This document shows, piece after piece, positions 47,382 through 55,787 of a stretch of 64,000 nucleotides of DNA (position 1 is its first letter; every line of letters starts with the position of its first letter). Both the position numbers and the translations under genes were made by a program. This stretch comes from Halocatena marina (lineage in GTDB: Archaea > Halobacteriota > Halobacteria > Halobacteriales > Haloarculaceae), in the NCBI RefSeq assembly GCF_023276375.1, contig NZ_JALLPK010000001.1, positions 806,001 through 870,000 of the forward strand, given 5' to 3'. The notes beneath the pieces are model-generated. The model saw only the letters and a program-made list of their open reading frames with translations. It did not search any database and had not been told where the DNA came from.

Positions 47382-47422
47382 CAAATTTCAGAAATTGAAC
47401 ATCAAATGATTGAAATTTGATG
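47382..47422. terminator. Inverted repeats between convergent genes, possible bidirectional terminator
   Basis: The short gap between the convergent IclR and GH42 genes holds two overlapping perfect repeats: CAAATTTCA (47382-47390) with TGAAATTTG (47411-47419), and CATCAAAT (47400-47407) with ATTTGATG (47415-47422). They can form competing AT-rich hairpins. A shared terminator for both genes is the simplest role; a regulator site is another option. Confidence 0.4.
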
Positions 47423-47428
47423 CTCGAA

Positions 47429-49420
47429 CTAGCTATTATGTTCGACAGTGATTTCGGTACTAGATCCTTCGACAACCGCCAGATCGTACTCTGAAATCGT
47501 TGACCCACCGATTTGGAACGATGCTCCTGTGTCGATAGTTATCTTCTCACTGCTGTAGTTAAAGATCCACGTCAGGTCGCCACGTTCGGCAATGCGGACT
47601 CGTTCAGGGAGGCGATCGGTGTGTTCGACATCAGCCTGTTGTAACAGATCTGTCACGAGCGCGTCTGCAAGATCTTCACTCGGCCAGACGCCAACATAAA
47701 CGATCCGACCATCGCCGACCGTCCGCTCGGTAATTGCTGCACGACCGGTACCAGTTCCTGTTGTGTATTCGCCAACGATCGTCGCATCCTCGTCAGCGAG
47801 CCACTCTGCCCACGTCCGATAGTCGTACGTTTCGCCCCCGTACTGAACCATAGTCTCAAGTCCGTCGACACTTTCGTGTTGTTCGACAGTCGCACCGACG
47901 AGATCTGCGAACGGACCAGGTGGTGTCGTTGGATGAAGTTTGTTGGAGCGGTCCTTCTCTCCAGAACGCATCGTCAAGAGCAGCGATCCGCCACGCTCGA
48001 CGTACTCTGAGAGTGACGATGCGAGTTCAGTGTCGGAAAGATAGAGCGTTGGGGCGATGACAGCATCGTACGTCGAAAGATCGTCACTCGGTGGAACGAT
48101 GTCGACATCGACGCCGCGACCGCGCAGCGCGCTGTAGTAGGTCTGGATGTGCTCCCAGTAGTTGAACGACGGCGACATGGGCTGTTCATCGAGTGCCCAC
48201 AGACTGTCGTAATCGAGGAGAAGTGCGACCGGTGTGTCGACGTCGCCGCTTGTGAGGGCCTCGAACTCAGCGGCTGCGACTGATGCGTCGTGGTATCCGC
48301 GGTCGGCTGATCCATCCCGCTTTCGCAGACCAGAGTGATACTGTTCTTGTCCTTCGAGACATCGTCGCCATCGGAAGTACGAGACGACAGCAGCCCCGTG
48401 AGCGACAGCGTGATGTGCCCACAACCGCATCGCACCGTCTGCAGGCTGGGTCGTGATCGGTGGCCAGTTGATTTCACCCGGTTGCTGTTCCATCACCCAG
48501 AACTCGCCGGGCGCAGCACAGCGATAGAGATCGTGGTTGAAACCGAGCTGGTCGGGGTTGCCGACACGGAGCTCGTCTGTATCGGCTGTCCCGGGTGTGG
48601 TCTGTGGGAATCCCGTTGGATAGACGTCCCACGCCGCGAAATCGAGATCCGAGCCGACATCGAAGGGATTGAGCGGGGTAAACGAGACCATGAAGTTGTG
48701 CGTGACGAACCAATCATCGTTCACTGATCGGAGGAGAGCAGCCTGTAATCGATTGTACTCGACAACGCTGTCGCTCGAAAACCGGTGGTAATCGAGTCGC
48801 CGGCTCGGGTGATGGTCAGCGGCTGTGTGGCGCGGTGGATCAATCTCCTCGAAATCGGTGTGGTGCTGGCTCCAGAACGATGTGCCCCACGCCTCGTTCA
48901 ACGTCTCGATGTCTCCGTACTTATCGCGGAGCCACTCGCGGAATGCATCGGCACAGTCCTCACAGTAACACCGAAGAGTGCCGTGACACCCGAATTCGTT
49001 GTCGGTCTGCCAGCCAACAACGGCCGGATGCTCTGCGAATCGTTCTGCGAGCGCGCTAACGATGCGCTCGGTCTGCTCGTGATACGCCTCGGAGTTAAAG
49101 CAGTAGTGGCGGCGGCCGCCAAACGCACGAACCGTGCCATCCGGCTCCTCCTGAAGAATCTCTGGATGACGATCAACAAGCCACTTCGGAGGTGTAGCCG
49201 TTGGCGTACAGAGAACGGCTTTCATCCCCCGTTCAGCGAGACCATCAACGACGGTTTCGAGCCACTCGAAATCCAGCGCATCGGGTTCCGGTTCGAGACG
49301 TGACCACGAAAATTCGCCCATTCGGACGTACTCGATGCCAGCCTCGGTCATTTGTTCAAGATCCGTCTGCCACCGCTCGCGCGGCCAGTGTTCGGGAAAG
49401 TAACATACACCGACGTTCAT
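47429..49420 (-). CDS. bgaH: Beta-galactosidase, glycoside hydrolase family 42
   Basis: This 663-residue enzyme is a GH42 beta-galactosidase of the type found in haloarchaea. The acid/base Glu is in WQTDNEFG (residue 142), the nucleophile Glu in WVMEQQPGEIN (residue 311), and a zinc-binding set of cysteines is at 107, 151, 153 and 156 (CYCEDC). The C-terminal trimerisation and beta domains follow. There is no signal peptide, so it acts in the cytosol on imported galactosides, perhaps from plant or algal polymers. It ends at an inverted repeat shared with the IclR gene. Confidence 0.95.
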   Translation of the reverse strand: MNVGVCYFPEHWPRERWQTDLEQMTEAGIEYVRMGEFSWSRLEPEPDALDFEWLETVVDGLAERGMKAVLCTPTATPPKWLVDRHPEILQEEPDGTVRAFGGRRHYCFNSEAYHEQTERIVSALAERFAEHPAVVGWQTDNEFGCHGTLRCYCEDCADAFREWLRDKYGDIETLNEAWGTSFWSQHHTDFEEIDPPRHTAADHHPSRRLDYHRFSSDSVVEYNRLQAALLRSVNDDWFVTHNFMVSFTPLNPFDVGSDLDFAAWDVYPTGFPQTTPGTADTDELRVGNPDQLGFNHDLYRCAAPGEFWVMEQQPGEINWPPITTQPADGAMRLWAHHAVAHGAAVVSYFRWRRCLEGQEQYHSGLRKRDGSADRGYHDASVAAAEFEALTSGDVDTPVALLLDYDSLWALDEQPMSPSFNYWEHIQTYYSALRGRGVDVDIVPPSDDLSTYDAVIAPTLYLSDTELASSLSEYVERGGSLLLTMRSGEKDRSNKLHPTTPPGPFADLVGATVEQHESVDGLETMVQYGGETYDYRTWAEWLADEDATIVGEYTTGTGTGRAAITERTVGDGRIVYVGVWPSEDLADALVTDLLQQADVEHTDRLPERVRIAERGDLTWIFNYSSEKITIDTGASFQIGGSTISEYDLAVVEGSSTEITVEHNS

Positions 49421-49744
49421 ACGTAGTAGCCGTTTCTCCAGTTCAAAATCTTTTCCTTGTGTAGATAACTGTCTCGCACACCGTGACGGGGATGTCGCCT
49501 GTTGCTATCACTACGTTCGGAGTGAATTTCTCTTTTCTACGATACTCATACGAATCAATCATTACAATCATACTAATGTAATGGAATTCGCTCAGAATCC
49601 GGTAACACCGGATAATCAGTGTCTAAGGAAAGAGTCTACCCAACCACACCACAGATGAATGCTCGAATACTAGCTACTCTCTGTTTACTGCGGTAGATTG
49701 CCTCGACGCTAAATGTTTACTTGGTTGGCATTGACACACCACAT
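49421..49744. other. Divergent intergenic region
   Basis: This 324-base region separates the GH42 and cupin genes, which run apart. No gene-like frame was seen. The TATA-like ctaaatgttta at about 49709 lies about 30 bases before the cupin ATG. Confidence 0.4.
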
Positions 49745-50086
49745 ATGGATCACGTGTCACTTTCGAATCACGAGCCATCGGAGGTTCTCGATGGTGTGTT
49801 TCTCGCTCAGTTGGCCGCAGGCGAACAGATGAGTGTCCAGCACTTTCGCATCGACCCCGGTGCGGTCGTCGACGACCACAGCCACGAGCACGAGCAAGGT
49901 GGGTATCTCTTCGAGGGGTCACTTGCGTTCACCGTCGATAGCGAGAGCTATCAAGTTGAAGCAGGCGACTCGTACGTGATTCCATCGAATGCGGTTCATG
50001 CCGTCGAAAATCGGGGAGACGAGCCCGCGATTGGCGTCGAACTGTTCAGTCCACCACGCCCTGATCCACCGTGGTCTAAAGAGTAG
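49745..50086 (+). CDS. Cupin-domain protein
   Basis: This 113-residue single cupin has the first metal motif HSHEHEQGGYLFEG and the second ending VIPSNAVHAVEN, with His and Glu ligands in place. The cupin may act as a small metalloenzyme or a ligand-binding protein; sugar islands often carry such genes, but the reaction is unknown. The ATG at 49745 begins MDHVSLSNHEP, after a longer open frame. It stands alone, divergent from the GH42 gene. Confidence 0.9.
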   Translation: MDHVSLSNHEPSEVLDGVFLAQLAAGEQMSVQHFRIDPGAVVDDHSHEHEQGGYLFEGSLAFTVDSESYQVEAGDSYVIPSNAVHAVENRGDEPAIGVELFSPPRPDPPWSKE

Positions 50087-50151
50087 ACTCGTCGATTCGA
50101 ACGTATTGTTCACCAGGTGTTCAGCAGTAACCGCAGCCGTACTTAGCTCGG

Positions 50152-50883
50152 TTACTCGCTACTGACGTGGTTGGTCAGTGTTCCAACGCCTTCGATTTCG
50201 ATCTCGACGGTGTCACCATCGGAGAGTGGGCCAACCCCTTCAGGTGTGCCGGTGGCAATAACGTCGCCTGGTTCGAGTGTCAAGTACGTCGTGATCTCCT
50301 CGATGAGTTCTGGAATTGAGAAGATGAAATCGTCCCTCGTGCCGTCTTGCTTGAGTTCACCATTGACCCGCGATCTAACGGCAGCATCAGCGGGTACGTC
50401 CTCGGGCGCAGCGAGCACGGGACCGATGGGAGCAGCGTTGTCGAAGGCTTTTCCTCGGATCCAGTTCTGCTCGACGCGTTGGTCGTCACGGTTCGAGATG
50501 TCGTTGACACACGTGATCCCGGCAACAACATCCATTGCGTCTTCTCGATCGACGTTTCGGCATTGCTGGTTGATGACGACGCCGAGCTCGGCTTCATAAT
50601 CAATTCGCTCTTTCCCGGGCAGCAGGGAAATCGTGTCACCGTCTGCAGCAAGCGCGTTCGGTCCCTTGAGGAAGAGCAGTGGACGATCTGGGATCTCAGA
50701 CCCCGACTCCTCGGCGTGAGCCGCGTAGTTCAGTCCAACACAGACGATCTTCGTCGGCTCGCACGGAGGAAGTATTGTCACGTCCTCGCTATCGTAGGTT
50801 TCTCCGCCAAAGCTGACTGTTCCATCGTTCCACTCACCAGTGCGAATAGACCCTGCAGGGTCACGGAATCTCACACGATTCAT
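50152..50883 (-). CDS. FAH-family hydrolase, possible diketo-acid hydrolase
   Basis: This 243-residue protein is in the fumarylacetoacetate hydrolase family. The metal acids lie in IDYEAELGVVI, and CVGLNYAAHAEESG, GITCVNDISNRD and ATGTPEGVGPLSDG are the usual blocks. It belongs to the shorter group that includes acylpyruvate hydrolases and 2,4-diketo-3-deoxyrhamnonate hydrolases, which release pyruvate and, in the latter case, L-lactate. It follows an SDR gene on the same strand with about 100 bases between, and fits a diketo-hydrolase pathway, though this is inference. Confidence 0.86.
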   Translation of the reverse strand: MNRVRFRDPAGSIRTGEWNDGTVSFGGETYDSEDVTILPPCEPTKIVCVGLNYAAHAEESGSEIPDRPLLFLKGPNALAADGDTISLLPGKERIDYEAELGVVINQQCRNVDREDAMDVVAGITCVNDISNRDDQRVEQNWIRGKAFDNAAPIGPVLAAPEDVPADAAVRSRVNGELKQDGTRDDFIFSIPELIEEITTYLTLEPGDVIATGTPEGVGPLSDGDTVEIEIEGVGTLTNHVSSE

Positions 50884-50987
50884 ACACTCCACTGCTATCA
50901 GGCAGGGTAAAACGTTTCCGATGACCGCAAATACCGTTCTGTCTTACGCTTTTCTCGCTGGCTTTCGGTCGGTGTCCACGCTTTGGC

Positions 50988-51776
50988 TCACAGATTCGAA
51001 GCGCTGCTGCCACCATCGATGACAATGGACTGTCCGTTGATGTATCCAGATCGGGGAGAGCTGAGGAATGCGACCGTATTGCCAAGTTCCATCGGGTCGC
51101 CGATCCGTTCGAGGGGAACACCCTCACTCCACTCAGAGAGCCCTTCTTCGTAGCTATCGTACTCTCCGCGCTCGACACCCTGTTCGACGAGCGACTGAAT
51201 TCGAGGCGTTTCGTGAGAGCCCGGTAGAACGGCGTTCACGCGCACATCGGGAGCGAACTCGACGGAAAGCGTCTTCTCCAGCCCGATGACGCTCATCCGA
51301 ACCGCGTTCGACAGCACGAGCGCATCGATCGCCTCTTTCACGCTTCGTGAGGTGATCGTAACGATCGTTCCTCCGTTTTCGTCCAAGTGAGGCTTTGCTT
51401 CGCGGACGAGGCGAACGACGCTCATCACGAGTAGATCATACGCCTCGTACCAGTCTTCGTCGGTTGTATCGAGGAATGGACCGCTGGGCGGTCCACCAGC
51501 ACTCGTCACGAGATGATCGAGTCCGCCGAATTCATCGACGGTTCGAGTGACGAGCCGCTCAATGTCGCTCTTGTCGGTCAAATCAGCTTGTACTCCGACA
51601 ACGTCTCCTGTCGCAACCTCACGGACTTCATCAAGTGCCGCATCGAGTCTGTCTCCATCCCGGCCGTTGATCACAACGTTTGCGCCATCACGCGCGAGTG
51701 CCTTCGCCGATGCCTTCCCGAGTCCACTGCTTGAGGCCGTCACCAGCGCCGCGTTTCCGTCGATTTCGAGATCCAT
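50988..51776 (-). CDS. SDR-family oxidoreductase with a non-standard active site
   Basis: This 262-residue classical SDR has the NAD motif SSSGLGKASAKALA (TGxxxGxG form altered to TASSSGLG), the NAG-equivalent TSAGGPP and the C-terminal PGSHETPR and INGQSIVIDGG. The catalytic Ser lies in TITSRSVK, but the Tyr-x3-Lys pair is absent: the expected position reads LSNAVRMSV. Such variants occur in a known subgroup of SDRs. Its place before a FAH hydrolase suggests oxidation of a keto-deoxy acid, yet activity is uncertain with the missing Tyr. Confidence 0.85.
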   Translation of the reverse strand: MDLEIDGNAALVTASSSGLGKASAKALARDGANVVINGRDGDRLDAALDEVREVATGDVVGVQADLTDKSDIERLVTRTVDEFGGLDHLVTSAGGPPSGPFLDTTDEDWYEAYDLLVMSVVRLVREAKPHLDENGGTIVTITSRSVKEAIDALVLSNAVRMSVIGLEKTLSVEFAPDVRVNAVLPGSHETPRIQSLVEQGVERGEYDSYEEGLSEWSEGVPLERIGDPMELGNTVAFLSSPRSGYINGQSIVIDGGSSASNL

Positions 51777-51878
51777 ACCGCTAATGTGTGATGGGACCGA
51801 CAAAAGACTTCACTCCGGGGCAATCGCAACGGGGTTTCGCCGATAGTCCGACTGATCAAAGCGTATACGCTCCATGCG

Positions 51879-52157
51879 CTACTGAGGACCCAATGCTTCG
51901 GTCAGTCCCTCCGTGTGCTTTGGGATTTCTTCTGACAGTGCTTCATCGATCGCTGCTTTCTCGTAGTCTGGGACACGTTTGCAGATGACGTTTCTGAGAC
52001 CGATTCGGCCGCCGATCGTGCGCGGGTCCGCACTGGTCTCGTACTGTGTGACCTCTTCACCTTTGTAGACAATGGTGTAGGCGCACGGCTTCGACGCTCC
52101 TTCGGTCATCGTAACCGCCAACGACTCATCGATATCGATGGCTACCACGGTCACCAC
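51879..52157 (-). CDS. Small protein of unknown function, 92 residues
   Basis: This 92-residue protein begins at GTG and overlaps the last bases of the MOSC gene. It is likely co-translated with that gene. It has an N-terminal strand-rich half (VVAIDIDESLAVTM), then YTIVYKGEEVTQY and a helical acidic C-terminus. No family is recognised. The overlap and the shared strand argue for a real gene and for a role beside the MOSC protein. Confidence 0.6.
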   Translation of the reverse strand: MVTVVAIDIDESLAVTMTEGASKPCAYTIVYKGEEVTQYETSADPRTIGGRIGLRNVICKRVPDYEKAAIDEALSEEIPKHTEGLTEALGPQ

Positions 52158-52636
52158 CGAATCTCGTCCCCGACGGCAAACTGTCCGGACTCGACGATAC
52201 TCGCATTGAGTCCACCACGATGGACAAGCGTATCAGCGAGTCCTGGTTCTCCTACGAGTGATTGCATGTACCCACACGGTTCACACAGTTGAATCCCCTC
52301 ACAGCGGATGTCGCCAACGGCGAATGTACGACCTACAAGATGGTTGAGCGGCACATCTCGTGTCGTTACGTTCCGACGGTGTGCCCCCGCCGGGACTTCG
52401 ATGTCGGTCTCCCGCTCGACTGCTGTAAGTGCCTCAGATTCGATGAAGGTGATTTCGCTCGCTTCTTTACTCTCCCGAGTCGGGTCTTCATCGAGATAGT
52501 TCCAGAGGCCACAGTGCTCGAAGTATCGATCACCACGGATTCCTCGTCCGGCGACTGCCGCAACGGTCCGTTGTTCTTTCATTGGGTCACCGCTGTCGGG
52601 AGCGATGTGAATCCGTTCAATGTGACCTGTTCTCAT
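52151..52636 (-). CDS. MOSC-domain protein
   Basis: This 161-residue protein belongs to the MOSC family (molybdenum-cofactor sulfurase C-terminal), a beta-rich fold that carries sulfur to metal centres. GRGIRGDRYFEH, then GAHRRNVTTRDVPLN and CEGIQLCEPCGYM carry the conserved Arg and Cys residues. Stand-alone MOSC proteins handle Moco or other metal-sulfur chemistry. The ATG at 52636 begins MRTGHIERIHIAP and has a TATA element 28 bases upstream. It overlaps the 92-residue gene. Confidence 0.9.
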   Translation of the reverse strand: MRTGHIERIHIAPDSGDPMKEQRTVAAVAGRGIRGDRYFEHCGLWNYLDEDPTRESKEASEITFIESEALTAVERETDIEVPAGAHRRNVTTRDVPLNHLVGRTFAVGDIRCEGIQLCEPCGYMQSLVGEPGLADTLVHRGGLNASIVESGQFAVGDEIRW

Positions 52637-52921
52637 GAATCTATTTCGGGAAATTGTCTTGTATACCTTCCGAACCGGGAAAATGATGCATCTGCTTTGA
52701 CGACATCCCTCGAGCAATATGATTTCGTCATGCCAAGCCGTTGGTCGGGTCTCTGTCTATGTACTGTGTGACTGAAACAATATATGGCTGTTATACGTTA
52801 TATCGATTTATCCACAGTCGCTGCGAGCGTTTTGAGCCGTATATTTTCGGATGGTTATGGGTTTAACGAACCCAACCGATGATTTCCGAATGCTTTTGTG
52901 ATCGGGTCGATAGCGCATAGT
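52637..52921. other. Divergent promoter region
   Basis: This 285-base stretch separates the MOSC gene from the Gfo6-like gene. It has no gene, and no clear TATA element for the Gfo6-like gene was seen. Confidence 0.35.
52661..52667 (-). promoter_or_regulatory. TATA element of the MOSC gene
   Basis: The sequence gtatacc lies about 28 bases before the ATG at 52636 on the minus strand; it is a good TATA match. Confidence 0.4.
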
Positions 52922-53995
52922 ATGACTCTTGGAACATGGCTTGACGGATATACAGAGCGCGATTGGCAAACGTCGTCGGACGGAACGGTTCGATACGCAC
53001 TCATTGGTCTCGGTTGGTGGACGACCGACGTAGCACTCCCAGCAATTGCGTCCTCGGAACTCGCCACGACGACGACCGTGGTGAGTAGTTCGAAAGAAAA
53101 GGTAGAACGAATCGCCAGCGAGAACGATATCGAGCACGCGCTCACCTATGAGGAGTACCACGATGGAATGGCAGCGGACGGATACGACGCTGTCTACGTC
53201 GGGACACCCAACGCCTACCACCTCGAATACGTCGAGACAGCTGCGACGCTCGGGAAGGCAGTCATCTGTGAGAAACCAATGGAGGCCACGATCGAGCGCG
53301 CCGAACGGATGGTTTCTGTTTGTACAGAACACGACGTTCCGCTAATGGTCGCGTATCGGATGCATACTGATCCTGCAGTGCGTCGCGCACGCGAACTAAT
53401 CGAGAACGGATTCCTCGGTGAGCCAGTTCAGGTGTACGGGAACAACACTCAACCACTGCTGGAAATGATTCCCGACCCCGACCAGTGGCGACTCAATCCT
53501 GATATCACGGGATACGGCACGTCTGTGATGGATCTCGGCATCTATCCGATCAACACGACCCGATTCCTCTTAGATCGCGATCCGGTTGCCATCGAAGCGA
53601 GAATGAGCTCTCACCACGAGGCGTTTTCGGATGTTCCAGACGAACGTTCTTCGTTCTTGCTCGTGCTCGAAGACGGCGTTCAGATGACATGCACCGCGAG
53701 TCAGAACGCCCACCAGGACACACAGCTCACAATTACGGGAACGGACGGACAGATCGAACTACGGCCAGCGTTCCACGGCACCTGCGAACTCCATCTCTCT
53801 GGCGACGGTCTCGATGCACAGATCTCTAACGAATTCGGCGCGACAGACGAAATGCGTGAGGAATTCGATTATTTCGCCGACCGAGTACTCACCGGTGAAT
53901 CGATCTACGCTGACGGACACCACGGACTCCTCGATATGCGCATCATCGAAGCGATTCACCGAGCGAGCGAGACCGACGCAACGATCGAACTGTAG
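52922..53995 (+). CDS. gfo6: Gfo6-like D-xylose 1-dehydrogenase
   Basis: This 357-residue Gfo/Idh/MocA protein resembles the haloarchaeal D-xylose dehydrogenase Gfo6: the N-terminal WLDGYTERDWQT, then YALIGLGWWTTDVALP with the NADP-binding loop, VGTPNAYHLEYV, the catalytic-Lys VICEKPMEATIE, and the substrate region VMDLGIYPINTTRFLL. In haloarchaea the enzyme oxidises D-xylose to xylonolactone with NADP, the first step of oxidative xylose use. This matches the xylonate dehydratase and KdaD-like genes in the same island. The upstream frame is open, but ATG at 52922 is preferred. Confidence 0.8.
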   Translation: MTLGTWLDGYTERDWQTSSDGTVRYALIGLGWWTTDVALPAIASSELATTTTVVSSSKEKVERIASENDIEHALTYEEYHDGMAADGYDAVYVGTPNAYHLEYVETAATLGKAVICEKPMEATIERAERMVSVCTEHDVPLMVAYRMHTDPAVRRARELIENGFLGEPVQVYGNNTQPLLEMIPDPDQWRLNPDITGYGTSVMDLGIYPINTTRFLLDRDPVAIEARMSSHHEAFSDVPDERSSFLLVLEDGVQMTCTASQNAHQDTQLTITGTDGQIELRPAFHGTCELHLSGDGLDAQISNEFGATDEMREEFDYFADRVLTGESIYADGHHGLLDMRIIEAIHRASETDATIEL

Positions 53996-54023
53996 GAATC
54001 AGTTTTTGGTGGCACCCGTTCAT

Positions 54024-55106
54024 TTATTTTGACAACATCAGGATGTCGTGCTGTGGGTGGGAAACGTCGTATCCCACGCTCTCAACGGTGGTCGTCGGCC
54101 ACTCGCCAGTTTGCGTGAGGATCTCGAACCCATCGCTCGTGACGAGCACTGTGTCTTCGCTTTTTGCGCCCTGTACGGTCGGATTCCACGCGTATCCCAT
54201 CGGGAGCGAAACACGCGCGTTCGAATCTGGTGTGGCGATCCACTCTCGGGTCGCGTAGCCACCAGCACCGCCTTGATGGTGGAGTTGCCATTCGTCGGGA
54301 TACCCAACGGCTGCGTATGCGTCTTGGATGGAATCGAACACGTCACCCGCGGTACCACCGCGGTTACCGACTGCCTGTGTTGCGGCCAGCGCGGTCGATT
54401 GGACCCGCGCAGCAGCGTGCTGTCGATCTGTGAGCCATGCGGGCGGATCGAAGGCAACCGTTCGGGTGATCGAGATACAGAGACCATTTCGAACCGTACA
54501 AAGCGTGACGATTCCGTATTCGCCCAACGGCGCATCGGTCGATGTGAAATGACGATGGCGTTGTACTCGGTCTGCCCCTCCGATGAGCGCAACAGGAACC
54601 TTAATTCCACGCTCGGCAAATGCTCCCTGCACCGCTGCTTTGGCTTCCCGCTCGGTCGTTTCCGATGTGAGAGTGCGACAGATCGATTCGACCACTTCGG
54701 CGGTTTCGTGACCGAGTGCCCGATACTGCTCGATATCGTCGTCAGTGAGTGGGTGTCTGCAGTTGGATATGTCGATGGATTCGAGGCCGGGAACATCGAA
54801 GTCGGCAGCTGCGGGGGTTGAAGAACGCTCTGCAACAGCGCTTGCGAGCGAGGAGCCATACCAATCGAACGAGCTGACAGACATCTCCGATGGGACTTCT
54901 TTACGAATACGGTCGGCTTCGTTGTTCGCGGTAACGACCTCGACGCTCGTACCGTCGTAGCCTGCCGCAGCGACACCGACTGCCGCGGAGTCGACGACGG
55001 TATTGTCACCTCCGGTCAACCACGCGAACGAGTTCGGTTGCGCGAGCCAAATTGCTTCTACGGACTGCTCTGTGAGTAATTCATCAAGCGTTTCGAGACG
55101 TTGCAT
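54024..55106 (-). CDS. M24-fold (Xaa-Pro peptidase-like) protein, metal ligands not conserved
   Basis: This 360-residue protein has the creatinase-like pita-bread fold: a mixed N-terminal domain ends near residue 115, then ALGHETAEVVESICR begins the M24 catalytic domain. In true peptidases five metal ligands (Asp, Asp, His, Glu, Glu) are expected. Here the first Asp position reads VTLCTVRNGLCISITRT, without the DxG and DxT pair, while HHQGGAGGY keeps a His and AKSEDTVLV an acidic residue. It is probably a non-peptidase M24 homologue or uses another metal scheme. It runs convergently to the Gfo6-like gene. Confidence 0.8.
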   Translation of the reverse strand: MQRLETLDELLTEQSVEAIWLAQPNSFAWLTGGDNTVVDSAAVGVAAAGYDGTSVEVVTANNEADRIRKEVPSEMSVSSFDWYGSSLASAVAERSSTPAAADFDVPGLESIDISNCRHPLTDDDIEQYRALGHETAEVVESICRTLTSETTEREAKAAVQGAFAERGIKVPVALIGGADRVQRHRHFTSTDAPLGEYGIVTLCTVRNGLCISITRTVAFDPPAWLTDRQHAAARVQSTALAATQAVGNRGGTAGDVFDSIQDAYAAVGYPDEWQLHHQGGAGGYATREWIATPDSNARVSLPMGYAWNPTVQGAKSEDTVLVTSDGFEILTQTGEWPTTTVESVGYDVSHPQHDILMLSK

Positions 55107-55364
55107 ACAGTCGATCTGTCGGCCGTCGGGTTATGTATGTTTGTCTCGGCACGTATTCGGAAGCTGTGAGACACAGTTAACAGATAATGGTAATACAATG
55201 ATGGATTCACAAAGGGAACGCGTTGCTAACAGCGCACATCACACCACCTTAACAACTCCAGCGGATGAAGACGATCGAAATCGTCCGTGACCTACGCCGT
55301 ATTGACCAGTACGTGCAGTGAATATCTGATAACTTCTGTGACAGCCTATATTTGATTTGTGGTA

Positions 55365-55787
55365 CTACTCGTTTGGTGACTCTGAAGGTGCGACAGAATG
55401 CTCGTTTGCGAGGTCAGCGAACGCGACTGTTGGGGTAACGCGTTCGATTTCGACCTCAACCTCGTCACCAGGATTACAGTCTGGAACAATGATGACGTAG
55501 CCACGCTCGACCTTTGCAATACCATCGCCTTCACTACCGACGGCTTCGATCGTCACAGTTCGCTGATCACCTTCCGTAACTGGAGGTGTCGGCTCAGTCG
55601 CTTCTGTCTCCGTTTCGACGAAACCGTCGCTATCTGGCGTATTCAACAGAGCGATACGGTAAACTGATCCGGGACTGATCGTTCCATGAGTGACCTCGTC
55701 GTCTGGTATCTCGATGACGTAATCGTCCCCACGGTGTTCGACTGTTCCGGTGAACACCGTGCGGAGATTATCCGAAATCTCGACCAT
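55365..55787 (-). CDS. TRAM-domain RNA-binding protein
   Basis: This 140-residue protein ends in a TRAM domain: GDQRTVTIEAVGSEGDGIAKVERGYVIIV, given here only by its beginning at about residue 72, with DGIAKVERGYV the central motif, then PGDEVEVEIERVTPTVAFA. TRAM is a small beta-barrel that binds RNA; stand-alone versions are common in archaea and may act as RNA chaperones. The N-terminal 70 residues form another beta-rich domain of unknown type. It is a single gene. Confidence 0.93.
   Translation of the reverse strand: MVEISDNLRTVFTGTVEHRGDDYVIEIPDDEVTHGTISPGSVYRIALLNTPDSDGFVETETEATEPTPPVTEGDQRTVTIEAVGSEGDGIAKVERGYVIIVPDCNPGDEVEVEIERVTPTVAFADLANEHSVAPSESPNE

Noticed and set aside
54048-54821. 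257-codon plus-strand frame opposite the M24-fold gene
   Set aside because: It is antisense to a well-supported gene and has Cys- and Arg-rich composition without any family pattern.
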